Notes: generated by a model from the sequence alone, not told the origin. DNA of 64,000 nucleotides from Streptomyces blattellae (GCF_009709555.1 NZ_WJBG01000204.1:1-64000), one strand, 5' to 3'. Shown: positions 1-9,143, numbered from the stretch's first letter. Numbers and translations are program-made.

Positions 1-1
1 C

Positions 2-1048
2 GCCGACACCCCCGGCCATGTGCAGTACACCCGCAACATGGTCACCGGCGCCTCCACCGCCGAGCTGACGGTGATCCTCGTCGACGCGCGCAACGGCGTC
101 GTCGAGCAGACCCGGCGGCACGCCGCGATCGCCGCTCTGCTGCGCGTCCCGCACGTGGTCCTCGCCGTCAACAAGATGGACCTCGTCGACTACCGGGAAG
201 CCGTGTTCGCCGCGATCGCCGAGGAGTTCACGGCGTACGCGACCGAGCTGGGCGTCCCCGAGGTCACCGCGATCCCCATCTCGGCGCTCGCGGGCGACAA
301 CGTGGTGGAGCCGTCCGCCGTCATGGACTGGTACGGCGGCCCGACGGTCCTGGAGCATCTGGAGACGGTGCCCGTCACGCACGACCTGAGCCACTGCCAC
401 GCCCGGCTGCCCGTGCAGTACGTGATCCGGCCGCAGACCGCCGAGCACCCGGACTACCGGGGTTACGCGGGCCAGATCGCGGCCGGTTCGTTCCACGTCG
501 GCGAGCAGGTCACCGTCCTGCCGTCCGGCCGCTCGACGAAGATCAGCGGAATCGACCTGCTCGGCAGGCCCGTCGACGTCGCCTGGACCACCCAGTCGGT
601 GACGCTCCTGCTCCAGGACGACATCGACATCTCGCGCGGCGACCTGATCGTGCCCAGCAAGGACGCACCGCCCACCACGCAGGACATCGAGGCGACCGTC
701 TGCCACGTCGCGGACGCCCCGCTGACCGTCGGCCACCGCGTGCTGCTCAAGCACGGCACCCGTACCGTCAAGGCGATCGTCAAGGACATCCCGTCCCGGC
801 TCACCCTCGACGACCTGTCCCTGCACCCGCACCCGGGACAACTCGTCGCCAACGACATCGGCCGGGTGAAGATCCGCACGGCCGAGCCGCTGCCGGTCGA
901 CGCCTACGCCGACTCGCGCCGCACCGGCTCCTTCATCCTGATCGACCCCAGCGACGGCACCACGCTCACCGCGGGCATGGTCGGCGAGTCGTTCGCCTCC
1001 CCGGAGCCGGTCCGCGACGAAGCCGAGGACGACGGGTGGGACTTCTGA
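2..1048 (+). CDS. cysN: Sulfate adenylyltransferase subunit 1 (CysN), 5' end missing
   Basis: This is the GTPase subunit of ATP sulfurylase, which with CysD activates sulfate to adenosine 5'-phosphosulfate in the cytoplasm. The window opens inside the GTPase domain at the G3 box DTPGH, and the G4 box NKMD follows near base 173. Beta-barrel domains typical of the EF-Tu-like fold fill the remainder to the stop TGA at 1046-1048. About 348 residues are present; the family is usually about 430-450, so the P-loop and the upstream cysH/cysC/cysD neighbours lie outside. An organosulfur ABC importer follows, which fits a sulfur-assimilation operon. Identity is clear; only the start is absent. Confidence 0.95.
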   Translation, partial: ADTPGHVQYTRNMVTGASTAELTVILVDARNGVVEQTRRHAAIAALLRVPHVVLAVNKMDLVDYREAVFAAIAEEFTAYATELGVPEVTAIPISALAGDNVVEPSAVMDWYGGPTVLEHLETVPVTHDLSHCHARLPVQYVIRPQTAEHPDYRGYAGQIAAGSFHVGEQVTVLPSGRSTKISGIDLLGRPVDVAWTTQSVTLLLQDDIDISRGDLIVPSKDAPPTTQDIEATVCHVADAPLTVGHRVLLKHGTRTVKAIVKDIPSRLTLDDLSLHPHPGQLVANDIGRVKIRTAEPLPVDAYADSRRTGSFILIDPSDGTTLTAGMVGESFASPEPVRDEAEDDGWDF

Positions 1049-1200
1049 CCATGAACTCCCCCGATCCCCACGGCGGGGTGGCGCGATGTGCGCGATGACG
1101 TACGCGCACCGCATGCGCGACGAGCCGTACACACCCGCCGACCTCCCGGCCACGACCTGACCAGGGCGTGACTGCCGGGCCTCCGAGAGGAACACCTCCC

Positions 1201-2301
1201 GTGCCTGACGCCCCCGCCCTCCGGCATCTCCTCGCGGTGACGGCCGCGCTGCCGCTGCTGGCTCTCACGGCCTGCGGCTACGGCTCCCAGGCCCAGGAGA
1301 ACACCGAGCATGCCGTCGCCGGGGCGGCCAAGGTCGACGGGCTCGACTCCGTGAAGATCGGCTACTTCGGGAACCTCACCCACGCCACCGCGCTGGTCGG
1401 CCGGCACGAGGGGCTGTTCCAGGAGGAGCTGGGCGGCACGACGGCCGAGTACGCCACGTTCAGCGCCGGTCCGTCCGCGATCGAGGCGCTGAACTCGGGC
1501 TCCATCGACATCGGCTGGATCGGCCCCTCCCCCGCCGTCAACGGCTATGTGAAGGCGAACGGCAACAACCTGCGCATCGTCTCCGGTGCGGCCTCCGGCG
1601 GGGTGAAGCTCGTCGTGAACCCGGAGAAGATCAAGTCCCTGAAGGACGTCAAGGGCAAGAAGATCGCCACCCCGCAGCTCGGCAACACCCAGGACGTGGC
1701 GTTCCTCAACTGGATCGCCGAGCAGGGCTGGCAGGTCGACGCGCAGAGCGGCGCGGGTGACGTCTCGGTGGTCCGCTCGGACAACAAGGTCACTCCGGAT
1801 CTCTACCGGTCGGGTTCCGTCGACGGGGCGTGGGTGCCGGAGCCGACCGCGTCCAAGCTGGTGGCCGAGGGCGCGAAGGTACTGCTGGACGAGGCGGACC
1901 TGTGGCCGGACAAGGAGTTCGTGATCACGAACGTCATCGTGTCGCAGAGCTTCCTGAAGGAGCACCCGAAGGCTGTCGAGGCCGTGCTGCGCGCCTCGGT
2001 GGAGTCCAACAAGTGGATCAACGACAACCCTGACAAGGCGAAGGCCGCGGCCAACGCGCAGTTGACAGCCGACACCGGCAAGCCACTGCCGGCCGAGGTC
2101 ATCGATCCGGCGTGGCCGTCCATCCGGTTCACCGACGATCCACTGGCGGCCACGCTCGACACCCAGGCGCAGCACGCGGTCAAGGCGGGGCTGCTGGAAC
2201 AGCCGGACCTGACCGGCATCTACGACCTGGCGCCACTGAACAAGGTCCTCAAGGCCGAGGGCGAACCCGAGGTCGACGACGCCGGCCTCGGCACGAGGTA
2301 A
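1201..2301 (+). CDS. Aliphatic sulfonate-type ABC transporter substrate-binding lipoprotein
   Basis: Periplasmic-binding-type protein of the SsuA/TauA/NMT1 family that would capture sulfonates, taurine or similar organosulfur compounds outside the membrane. I chose the GTG at 1201 because AGAGGA lies just upstream and the first residues then form a lipoprotein signal ending in the lipobox LTAC; an in-frame GTG at 1168 would give a poor signal. The body holds the family pattern GYFGNLTHA ... IDIGWIGPSPAVNGY ... QLGNTQDVAFL ... WVPEP. The ATPase and permease follow directly. Sulfonate specificity is inferred from the cysN neighbourhood; nitrate or thiamine-precursor binding cannot be excluded from sequence alone. 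Confidence 0.88.
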   Translation: MPDAPALRHLLAVTAALPLLALTACGYGSQAQENTEHAVAGAAKVDGLDSVKIGYFGNLTHATALVGRHEGLFQEELGGTTAEYATFSAGPSAIEALNSGSIDIGWIGPSPAVNGYVKANGNNLRIVSGAASGGVKLVVNPEKIKSLKDVKGKKIATPQLGNTQDVAFLNWIAEQGWQVDAQSGAGDVSVVRSDNKVTPDLYRSGSVDGAWVPEPTASKLVAEGAKVLLDEADLWPDKEFVITNVIVSQSFLKEHPKAVEAVLRASVESNKWINDNPDKAKAAANAQLTADTGKPLPAEVIDPAWPSIRFTDDPLAATLDTQAQHAVKAGLLEQPDLTGIYDLAPLNKVLKAEGEPEVDDAGLGTR

Positions 2302-2338
2302 GGCACCGATTCCGATGAGTTCCCAGGAGGTGACGACC

Positions 2339-3127
2339 ATGGCAACCGCCCTCGCCAAGGCCGCGGACACGGATGCGTCCGTCGAGCACGCCGCGCGCAT
2401 CGACCACGTCTCGAAGTCCTTCGCCGGCCCCGCCGGGCAGCAGCTCGTCCTCGACGACATCACGCTCGATGTCGCGCCCGGCGAGTTCGTCACCCTCCTC
2501 GGGGCGTCCGGCTGCGGCAAGTCGACGCTGCTCAACCTGGTCGCCGGGCTGGACAAGCCCAGCGCGGGGAGCATCACCAGCGACGGACGCCCGGCCCTGA
2601 TGTTCCAGGAGCATGCCCTCTTCCCGTGGCTGACCGCGGGCAAGAACATCGAACTCGCCCTGAAGCTCAGGGGGGTCGCCAAGTCCGAGCGGCGCGGCCG
2701 GGCCGAGGAACTCCTCGAACTCGTCCGGCTGAAGGGGGCGTACGGCAAGCGCGTGCACGAGCTGTCGGGCGGTATGCGCCAGCGCGTCGCCATGGCCCGG
2801 GCGCTCGCCCAGGAGAGCAAACTCCTGCTGATGGACGAGCCGTTCGCCGCGCTGGACGCCATCACCCGGGACGTTCTGCACGACGAGCTGACCCGGATCT
2901 GGAGCGAGACACAGCTGTCGGTCCTCTTCGTCACCCACAACGTGCGCGAGGCGGTACGACTCGCCCAGCGCGTGGTGCTGCTGTCCTCCCGCCCGGGACG
3001 CATCGCGCGCGAGTGGACGGTCGGCATCCCGCAGCCGCGCCGCATCGAGGACGCGGCCGTGGCGGAACTGTCCCGGGAGATCACCGAAGAACTGCGTGGG
3101 GAGATCCGCCGCCATGGCCAGCACTGA
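2339..3127 (+). CDS. Sulfonate-type ABC transporter ATP-binding protein
   Basis: ATPase subunit that powers the importer. Visible motifs in order are Walker A GASGCGKST, Q-loop MFQEHALFPW, signature LSGGMRQR, Walker B LLLMDEPFAALD and the switch histidine in FVTHNVREA. About 262 residues, normal for SsuB/TauB. I chose the ATG at 2339 because AGGAGGTGA sits 7-12 bases upstream; an in-frame ATG at 2315 has no good ribosome site. The 3' end overlaps the permease start by 14 bases, suggesting coupled translation. It lies between its binding protein and permease, so the three form one transporter operon. Confidence 0.93.
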   Translation: MATALAKAADTDASVEHAARIDHVSKSFAGPAGQQLVLDDITLDVAPGEFVTLLGASGCGKSTLLNLVAGLDKPSAGSITSDGRPALMFQEHALFPWLTAGKNIELALKLRGVAKSERRGRAEELLELVRLKGAYGKRVHELSGGMRQRVAMARALAQESKLLLMDEPFAALDAITRDVLHDELTRIWSETQLSVLFVTHNVREAVRLAQRVVLLSSRPGRIAREWTVGIPQPRRIEDAAVAELSREITEELRGEIRRHGQH

Positions 3128-4049
3128 GACGAACGCCAAGGACGCCAAGGACGGCAAGGACGCCAAGGACGGCAGGGACGGCAGGGACGGCAACGACCTC
3201 GCCGGGCTCGAAGCCGGCCTGGACGCCCTGGAGACGGTCCAGACCAGCCGTACGCCGCTGAGGAAGACGCTGACCGAGAAGGTCCTGCCGCCGGTCGTCG
3301 CCGTCGCCCTCGTGCTGGCGGCCTGGCAGTTCCTGGTGTCGTCCGGGATCGCCGACGACCCGACCAAGCTGCCCACGCCGACCGACGTGTGGGGCGAGCT
3401 GCGCGAGTCGTGGCTGCAGGGCACCCTGCACGAATACATCTGGACGTCCGTCTCGCGCGGTCTGCTGGGCTTCCTGATGGCGCTGGCGATCGGTACGCCG
3501 CTGGGCCTGCTGGTGGCCCGGGTGAAGTTCGTGCGCGCGGCGATCGGCCCGATCCTGTCCGGCCTGCAGTCCCTGCCGTCGGTGGCCTGGGTGCCCCCGG
3601 CCGTGATCTGGCTGGGCCTGAACAACCAGATGATGTACACGGTGATCCTGCTCGGCGCGGTCCCGTCGATCGCCAACGGCCTGGTGTCCGGCGTCGACCA
3701 GGTGCCGCCGCTGTTCCTGCGAGCGGGCCGCACGCTGGGCGCGACGGGGCTGAAGGGCACCTGGCACATCCTCATGCCGGCCGCGCTGCCCGGCTACCTG
3801 GCGGGACTGAAGCAGGGCTGGGCCTTCTCCTGGCGCTCGCTGATGGCGGCGGAGATCATCGCTTCCTCTCCCGACCTGGGCGTGGGCCTGGGCCAGTTGC
3901 TGGAGAACGGCCGCAACAACAGCTCCATGTCCATGGTGTTCTTCGCGATCCTGCTCATCCTCGTCGTCGGTATCGCCATCGACCTGCTGATCTTCAGCCC
4001 GTTGGAGCGGCGGGTGCTGCGCAGCCGCGGTCTGCTGGCGAGGAGCTGA
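3114..4049 (+). CDS. Sulfonate-type ABC transporter permease
   Basis: Inner-membrane permease of the BPD_transp_1 (SsuC/TauC) family with about six hydrophobic segments and the cytoplasmic EAA-like loop around LFLRAGRTLGATGLKGTWHILMPAALPGY. I chose the ATG at 3114, which follows GGGGAGA and overlaps the ATPase stop. Residues ~8-30, before the first membrane segment, are an unusual hydrophilic tract built from repeated KDA/KDG/RDG triplets in DNA that is itself repetitive (about 3134-3192). That tract is not part of the family core and may vary in length between strains. It probably lies in the cytoplasm. Confidence 0.92.
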   Translation: MASTETNAKDAKDGKDAKDGRDGRDGNDLAGLEAGLDALETVQTSRTPLRKTLTEKVLPPVVAVALVLAAWQFLVSSGIADDPTKLPTPTDVWGELRESWLQGTLHEYIWTSVSRGLLGFLMALAIGTPLGLLVARVKFVRAAIGPILSGLQSLPSVAWVPPAVIWLGLNNQMMYTVILLGAVPSIANGLVSGVDQVPPLFLRAGRTLGATGLKGTWHILMPAALPGYLAGLKQGWAFSWRSLMAAEIIASSPDLGVGLGQLLENGRNNSSMSMVFFAILLILVVGIAIDLLIFSPLERRVLRSRGLLARS

Positions 4050-4056
4050 GGCACTC

Positions 4057-4803
4057 ATGCGCAACCGGTTCAGCCCCGTCCTGGTGGTGATCGCCCACGG
4101 CAGCCGCGACCCGCGGCACGCCGCGACGGTGCACGCCCTCGTACGCCGGGTGCGCTCGCTGCGTCCGGACGTGCGGGTGGAGACGGGCTTCCTGGACTTC
4201 AACATCCCGTCCGTACCGGGCGTGCTGGAGTCCCTGGCCGCGGAGGGTGTCCGGGACGTGGTCGCCCTGCCGCTGCTGCTGACGCGCGCCTTCCACGCGA
4301 AGGCCGACATCCCGGCGGTCCTCGGGGACGCCCCGCCGCGGCTGCGGATCCGGCAGACGGAGGTGCTCGGCCCCTCCCCGCTGCTGCTGTCCGCGCTCGA
4401 ACGGCGGTTGTACGAGGCGGGACTGACGCCCGCCGACAAGTCCTCGACCGGGGTCGTGCTGGCTTCGGCGGGGTCCACCGACCCGGAGGCGATCGCAGTG
4501 ATCGCAGAAATCGCGCGGGAGTGGCGGCACACCGGTTGGTGCGCCGTGCGGCCTGCGTTCGCCTCCGCCGCTCTGCCCCGCACCGAGGACGCGGTACGGG
4601 AGCTGAGGTCCCTGGGCTGCTCGAAGGTCGCCGTGGCCCCGTACGTCCTGGCCCCCGGCTTCCTGCCGGACCGTATCGCGCGCGGCGCGGCCGGGGCGGA
4701 CGTACTGGCCGATGTGCTGGGTCCGGCACCGGAGGTGGCGCGGGTGCTGCTGGAGCGGTACGACGCGGCGCGCACGCCGATGCTGGCCGCGGTCGGCGCC
4801 TGA
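4057..4803 (+). CDS. Sirohydrochlorin chelatase family protein (CbiX/SirB-like)
   Basis: Class II chelatase family, which inserts Fe (siroheme) or Co into sirohydrochlorin. The N-terminal motif VVIAHGSRDPRH carries the expected metal-binding histidine, and the second conserved histidine is in LLLTRAFHAKADIP. At 248 residues it has two chelatase-like halves, as in CbiX-long proteins. It starts 8 bases after the permease stop, so it is probably in the same transcript. Position next to cysN and the importer favours siroheme supply for assimilatory sulfite reductase. Metal choice cannot be read from sequence. Confidence 0.85.
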   Translation: MRNRFSPVLVVIAHGSRDPRHAATVHALVRRVRSLRPDVRVETGFLDFNIPSVPGVLESLAAEGVRDVVALPLLLTRAFHAKADIPAVLGDAPPRLRIRQTEVLGPSPLLLSALERRLYEAGLTPADKSSTGVVLASAGSTDPEAIAVIAEIAREWRHTGWCAVRPAFASAALPRTEDAVRELRSLGCSKVAVAPYVLAPGFLPDRIARGAAGADVLADVLGPAPEVARVLLERYDAARTPMLAAVGA

Positions 4804-4854
4804 CGGATCCCACGGGGTTGACTTTGCCCCTCGGGCAGGGCCAAGTGTCCGGGC

Positions 4855-5721
4855 ATGGACACCTACCTGAAGCAGACGGCGTACAGCGACCCGGGTGACC
4901 TCGACACGAGCGGGCTGCCCCGCGATCCCGGTGAACTCGCCCGCGTGGTACGGGATCTGATCATCCATCGGGGCGAGGGAGAGCTGTTCGGATACGTCGT
5001 CCCCGAACAGCGGCTGCACGACGACGCCGAGGCGCGGTACGTCACGGAACTCCTGCGGATCCTGCGTGAGCGCGGGGACACACCGCTGACCGAGCCTCGC
5101 GCGCCGCAGCGGCGCTTCGTGGGCACGTGCCGGGACTTCGCGCTGCTGCACTGCTCGCTGCTGCGGGCGACGGGGACGGCGGCGCGCATCCGGTGCGGCT
5201 TCGCGGCCTACTTCGACGAGGGATTCCACAGCGACCACTGGGTCACCGAGTACCGCCTCCCCGACGGGAGTCGGCGGCTCGCCGACCCGCAGGTCCACCA
5301 CGAGCACGATGTGCCCTTCGACCCGGTCGACGTCCCCCGCGACCAGTTCCTGGTGGCCGCGGACGCCTGGCGGGCGTGCCGCGAGGGGCGGGCCGACCCG
5401 CAAGCGTTCGGCTTGATCGACCTCAACGGGATCGAGGGCCTGTCGTACACGGGTCTGTGGTTCGTACGGGCCAACGTCCGCCGCGATCTGGCCGCGCTGA
5501 ACGGCGTGGAACTCCTGCCCTGGGACAGCTGGGGACCCGAGATCGAGAACGACGCGCTGCTCACCGCCGAGGACCTCGCACTGACCGACGCGGTGGCCGC
5601 GGCCCGCTCCGAGGCCGAACTGCGCCGCCTGTACGCGACTGGGCCGCTGACGGTACCGGACGAGATCACCTCGTACACCACCTACAACGGCGTACGGAAG
5701 GTCAGCCTTCTTCGGCGTTGA
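4855..5721 (+). CDS. Transglutaminase-like domain protein
   Basis: Cytoplasmic-looking protein of 288 residues with a transglutaminase-like cysteine-protease fold. The presumed catalytic triad is visible as Cys92 in GTCRDFALLHC, His128 in SDHWVTEYR and Asp144 in RLADPQ. There is no signal peptide or membrane segment. Such proteins act as peptidases or cross-linking enzymes, but substrate cannot be inferred. It follows the sulfur genes after about 50 bases, and its 3' end overlaps the oppositely oriented DUF4440 gene by 20 bases. The start ATG at 4855 is the only good one; the ribosome site (GGGCA near 4838) is weak. Confidence 0.75.
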   Translation: MDTYLKQTAYSDPGDLDTSGLPRDPGELARVVRDLIIHRGEGELFGYVVPEQRLHDDAEARYVTELLRILRERGDTPLTEPRAPQRRFVGTCRDFALLHCSLLRATGTAARIRCGFAAYFDEGFHSDHWVTEYRLPDGSRRLADPQVHHEHDVPFDPVDVPRDQFLVAADAWRACREGRADPQAFGLIDLNGIEGLSYTGLWFVRANVRRDLAALNGVELLPWDSWGPEIENDALLTAEDLALTDAVAAARSEAELRRLYATGPLTVPDEITSYTTYNGVRKVSLLRR

Positions 5722-6076
5722 ACAGCGTTCCCTGGTGGAAGTAGAGCAGCCAGCCCTGATCGGTGAGCCGCCACAGGGAACTGCGGTGTGCGCGGCGGCC
5801 GTTGTTGTCGGTGTCGAAGGTGAGATGGACGAGGTCCGGCGCGAGGCGGACGCCCTTCATGCGAGAGGCGACGATCGGACGGGCCCCGGACTCGGTGGTC
5901 GCGGTCAGCGCGGCGATGATCGAGGCACGGTCCCAGTGTCGTCCGGAGACGCCGAACTCCTGGAAGTCGGGGTGCAGCAGCGCCCCGAGCAGGTCGGGCG
6001 AGCGGCGGACCTGCGGGGTGAGCAGCCGCAGTTCGCCCTCGATCGCGGCGGCCACGGCCGGATTGTGCTCAGGCAC
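5702..6076 (-). CDS. DUF4440 / NTF2-like small protein
   Basis: A 124-residue protein of the DUF4440 / SnoaL-like cone fold. It opens with a helix (AAIEGELRLLTPQVRR) and then the typical LLHPDFQEFGVSGRHWDRASIIAAL block; the conserved core near LVHLTFDTDN and WLLYFHQGT is intact. Family members bind small hydrophobic ligands or act as minor enzymes; no specific role is supported here. Its start overlaps the stop of the upstream DUF1697 gene by 8 bases, so translation is likely coupled. Its 3' end overlaps the convergent transglutaminase-like gene. Confidence 0.8.
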   Translation of the reverse strand: MPEHNPAVAAAIEGELRLLTPQVRRSPDLLGALLHPDFQEFGVSGRHWDRASIIAALTATTESGARPIVASRMKGVRLAPDLVHLTFDTDNNGRRAHRSSLWRLTDQGWLLYFHQGTLFNAEEG

Positions 6077-6614
6077 CGGTCATCTCGACCAGTTTGACCA
6101 CGGTGTTCCAGTTGCGGCTGGTGGCGATCACGCCCTTGTTCAGGCGGGGCTTGGCGAGGTGGTCGGCGAGCTTGGAGCGGCCCAGGCCGTTCGGTGCGTA
6201 CAGGTACAGCGCGCGGTCGCCGAGCCGGAACTCCTCGGGGAGGTACGCGGCCGGGTCGATCTCGGCGAAGCGCTCCGCGGCGACGGGCGCGGAGAAGTAG
6301 GTGACGTGCAGTTGTCTGGCCTCAAGGCCGGCGGCCGGGAACGGACAGGCCTCGGCGACCGCCTTCAGATAGGCGTGGTCGCGGACGATCACGTCGACGC
6401 CGAAACCGAAGTGCTTCTCGATCGCCCGGGTCAGCTCCGCGGCGAGGGATTCCGCGTCGCCGTGGCCGCAGGAGAAAACGGCCTGGCCGCTCTGCAGATA
6501 CGTGCGTACGCCGTCGTGGCCGAGGCCTTCCAGCAGCGTGCGCAACTCGGCCATCGGGAGCTTCTTGCTGCCACCCACGTTGATTCCGCGCAGCAGCGCC
6601 GCATACGTCGTCAT
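6069..6614 (-). CDS. DUF1697 family protein
   Basis: A 181-residue cytoplasmic protein of the DUF1697 family, recognised from the N-terminal YAALLRGINVGGSKKLPMAEL block, the YLQSGQAVF strand and the C-terminal KPRLNKGVIATSRNWNTV motif. The fold is ferredoxin-like and the function is unknown. Transcribed with the DUF4440 gene, whose start it overlaps. The upstream 226 bases carry the divergent start of the MMPL transporter. Start ATG at 6614 fits the family N-terminus exactly. Confidence 0.9.
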   Translation of the reverse strand: MTTYAALLRGINVGGSKKLPMAELRTLLEGLGHDGVRTYLQSGQAVFSCGHGDAESLAAELTRAIEKHFGFGVDVIVRDHAYLKAVAEACPFPAAGLEARQLHVTYFSAPVAAERFAEIDPAAYLPEEFRLGDRALYLYAPNGLGRSKLADHLAKPRLNKGVIATSRNWNTVVKLVEMTGA

Positions 6615-6775
6615 CCGCCCAGCTTATGCGGCCGTCGCCGGGGGCCCGCCCCCGAGGAGCACCGATAGATGTAAGGGCCCACGGTCCTCCCCAGTGGTGA
6701 GACACCGGGGTCCAAGGGGATGAGGCGCGGCCGGGGCACCTCACCGGGCAGCACGACGAGATGCCTTTATCCGGC

Positions 6776-6798
6776 CCATACCTTCGAAACGAAAGGTG
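6776..6798. promoter_or_regulatory. Imperfect palindrome upstream of the MMPL transporter
   Basis: An inverted repeat ACCTTCG-aaa-CGAAAGGT lies about 45-60 bases before the transporter start, within the only 226-base gap between two divergent units. Its size suits a dimeric repressor operator. No regulator gene of the expected type is adjacent, so assignment is inference from symmetry and position only. Confidence 0.35.
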
Positions 6799-6840
6799 GC
6801 GGCAGGGGGCCGGCACCGCTGACGAGGGGGCAAGCCCGTC

Positions 6841-9093
6841 ATGGGGAACGGAGATATACGGGTGCGGGGCATCGCCGCGCGGGCCGGCGGCTGGAGCGCC
6901 CGGCATCGATGGGCTGCCGTCGGTATTTGGGTGCTGTTCGTCGTCCTGGCGATGGGGCTCGGGTCGGCGGCCGGCCGGGTCGACGTCAAGGACAGCGACC
7001 AGCTGGGGGGCGAGACGCACACCGCCGCCGCCATCATCGAGGACGCCGGGATCGACGAGCCGGCCGGTGAGACCGTCCTGATCCAGGCGAAGGACGGCAG
7101 CGTCACGGCCACGGACGCCGGCTTCCGGGCCGCGGTCGACTCCGTGGTCGAGGCGGTCGGGGCGACCGGTGAGGTCACGGACGTGACATCGCCGTACGAG
7201 GCCGACACGATCTCGTCGGACGGCCGCAGCGCGCTGGTGCAGTTCGACATGCGCGGGGACGCGGAGACCGCGGGCGAGCGGGTCGAGCCGGTGCTCAAGG
7301 CCGTCGAGGACGTGCAGAAGAACCATGAGTCGCTGCGGATCGAGGAGATCGGCAGCGCCAGCATGAACAAGACGTTCGACGACGCCTTCGGGGACGACTT
7401 CCAGCGGGCCGAGTTCTCCGCGGTGCCGGTGGCCCTCGGCATTCTGCTGATCGCCTTCGGCGCGCTGGTGGCGGCGCTGCTGCCGGTGCTGTTGGCGATC
7501 ACCGCGATCATGGCGACGATGGGCCTGATGGGCATCGTCAGCCATGTGATGCCGATGAGTGAGACCGCCAACTCCGTGATGCTGCTGGTCGGTCTGGCCG
7601 TCGGCGTCGACTACTGCCTGTTCTATCTGCGCCGTGAGCGCGAGGAGCGGGAGGCGGGCCGGGACCCGCAGACCGCGCTGCGGGTGGCCGCCGCCACCAG
7701 CGGGCGCGCGATCATCGTCTCGGGTGTCACGGTGTGTGTGGCGATGGCGGGCATGCTGTTCACCGGGCTCGCCGAGTTCGAGGCGATGGGCCTGGCGTCG
7801 CTGATGGTCGTGGCCGTCGCCATGGTCGGCTCCGTGACCGTCCTGCCCGCGCTGCTGTCGCTGCTCGGCGGGCGGGTGGAGAAGGGGCGGATTCCGTTCC
7901 TGCGCCGTCGCAAGCGGGGCGGCGGCTCCGAGAGCCGGTTCTGGACCGCCGTCCTCAAGGGCGTGCTCGCCAGGCCCCTCGTCTCCGTCGTCGTGGCGGC
8001 CGGAGCGCTGCTGGCGATCGCGGCTCCGGCGGTGGGCATGAAGACGCAGAACCTCACGCTGGACCAGGAGTTCGGCGACTCGCTGCCGATCGTGCAGACG
8101 TACAACCGCGTCAACGACGCCTTTCCCGGCGGCTCCGAGCCGGCCGAGGTGGTCGTCAAGGCCGACGACATCAACGCCCCCGAGGTGCGGGCCGCGCTCG
8201 CGGACTTCCGTGCGCAGGCGATCAGTTCGGGTGTCTCGCGCGGCCCGGTCGACATCGAGCTGCACGACGCGCAGAACGTCGCCTTCGTCTACGTCCCGCT
8301 GGTCGGCGGCTCCGACCTGGACAAGGCGGGGGCGAGCCTGGACAAGCTGCGCGACGAGGTACGGCCGGCCACGCTCGGCGAGGTCGACGGCGTGGAGGCG
8401 CCGATCACCGGACAGGTCGCGGGCTCGAAGGACTTCAACGACCAGCTGGCCGGGGCGGTCATCCCGGTCTTCGCCTTCGTCGTGGTCTTCGCCTTCCTGC
8501 TGATGCTGCTGTGCTTCCGCTCGCTGACCATCGCGATCACGTCGATCGTGCTGAACCTGCTGTCGGTGGGTGCGGCGTACGGCATCCTGGTCGCCGTCTT
8601 CCAGCACGGCTGGGGTGCGTCCCTGGTGGGCGCGGAGGGCGTCGGCGCGATCGTCACCTGGCTGCCGCTGTTCCTGTTCGTGATCCTGTTCGGCCTGTCG
8701 ATGGACTACCACGTGTTCGTGGTGTCGCGGATCCGCGAGGCGCGGCTGCGCGGCCGGACGACGAAGGACGCGATCACGCACGGGGTGGTCACCACGGCCG
8801 GTGTGGTCACCAGCGCCGCGGTCATCATGGTCGCCGTGTTCGCGATCTTCGGGACGCTGTCGATGCAGTCCATGAAGCAGATGGGCGTCGGCCTCGCGGC
8901 CGCGGTGCTCATCGACGCGACGATCATCCGGGGCGTGCTGCTGCCGGCGGTGATGGCGCTGCTGGGCGAGCGCAACTGGTATCTGCCGAAGTGGCTGAAC
9001 CGGATGCCGGACCTCACGCACGACGAGGCCCCCGAGGCCGTGACGCGGGGGACGCGGTCGCGGGACGACGAGGGTGAGCCGGTGCGGGTCTGA
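6841..9093 (+). CDS. MMPL family RND transporter
   Basis: Inner-membrane proton-driven exporter of 750 residues with two homologous halves, each a membrane helix, a large extracytoplasmic loop and a five-helix bundle. The proton-relay Asp-Tyr pairs of MmpL proteins are present as VGVDYCLFYLRRE in the first half and LSMDYHVFVVSRIRE in the second. Members export lipids or other hydrophobic compounds; the cargo here is unknown. A strong hairpin terminator follows 14 bases after the stop. The gene is monocistronic and may be controlled through the palindrome at 6776-6798. Confidence 0.92.
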   Translation: MGNGDIRVRGIAARAGGWSARHRWAAVGIWVLFVVLAMGLGSAAGRVDVKDSDQLGGETHTAAAIIEDAGIDEPAGETVLIQAKDGSVTATDAGFRAAVDSVVEAVGATGEVTDVTSPYEADTISSDGRSALVQFDMRGDAETAGERVEPVLKAVEDVQKNHESLRIEEIGSASMNKTFDDAFGDDFQRAEFSAVPVALGILLIAFGALVAALLPVLLAITAIMATMGLMGIVSHVMPMSETANSVMLLVGLAVGVDYCLFYLRREREEREAGRDPQTALRVAAATSGRAIIVSGVTVCVAMAGMLFTGLAEFEAMGLASLMVVAVAMVGSVTVLPALLSLLGGRVEKGRIPFLRRRKRGGGSESRFWTAVLKGVLARPLVSVVVAAGALLAIAAPAVGMKTQNLTLDQEFGDSLPIVQTYNRVNDAFPGGSEPAEVVVKADDINAPEVRAALADFRAQAISSGVSRGPVDIELHDAQNVAFVYVPLVGGSDLDKAGASLDKLRDEVRPATLGEVDGVEAPITGQVAGSKDFNDQLAGAVIPVFAFVVVFAFLLMLLCFRSLTIAITSIVLNLLSVGAAYGILVAVFQHGWGASLVGAEGVGAIVTWLPLFLFVILFGLSMDYHVFVVSRIREARLRGRTTKDAITHGVVTTAGVVTSAAVIMVAVFAIFGTLSMQSMKQMGVGLAAAVLIDATIIRGVLLPAVMALLGERNWYLPKWLNRMPDLTHDEAPEAVTRGTRSRDDEGEPVRV

Positions 9094-9106
9094 CCTCACC
9101 CCGAGC

Positions 9107-9143
9107 CAGGGCCCGTTGGCTGCCGGGGAGCCAACGGGCCCTG
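9107..9143 (+). terminator. Strong hairpin terminator after the MMPL gene
   Basis: A perfect 15-bp inverted repeat: arm 9107-9121 (CAGGGCCCGTTGGCT) and arm 9129-9143, with a 7-base loop. It starts 14 bases after the transporter stop. There is no long T tract, as is common for Streptomyces hairpin terminators. Confidence 0.85.

Noticed and set aside
904..3084. Very long minus-strand open frame (726 codons) over the ABC transporter genes
   Set aside because: It is antisense to well-recognised genes and reads as Arg/Ser/Ala-rich low-complexity sequence, as expected from GC-rich shadows.
6322..9099. 925-codon minus-strand open frame over the MMPL gene
   Set aside because: Antisense shadow of a clear transporter; composition (His/Arg/Asp-rich) is not protein-like.
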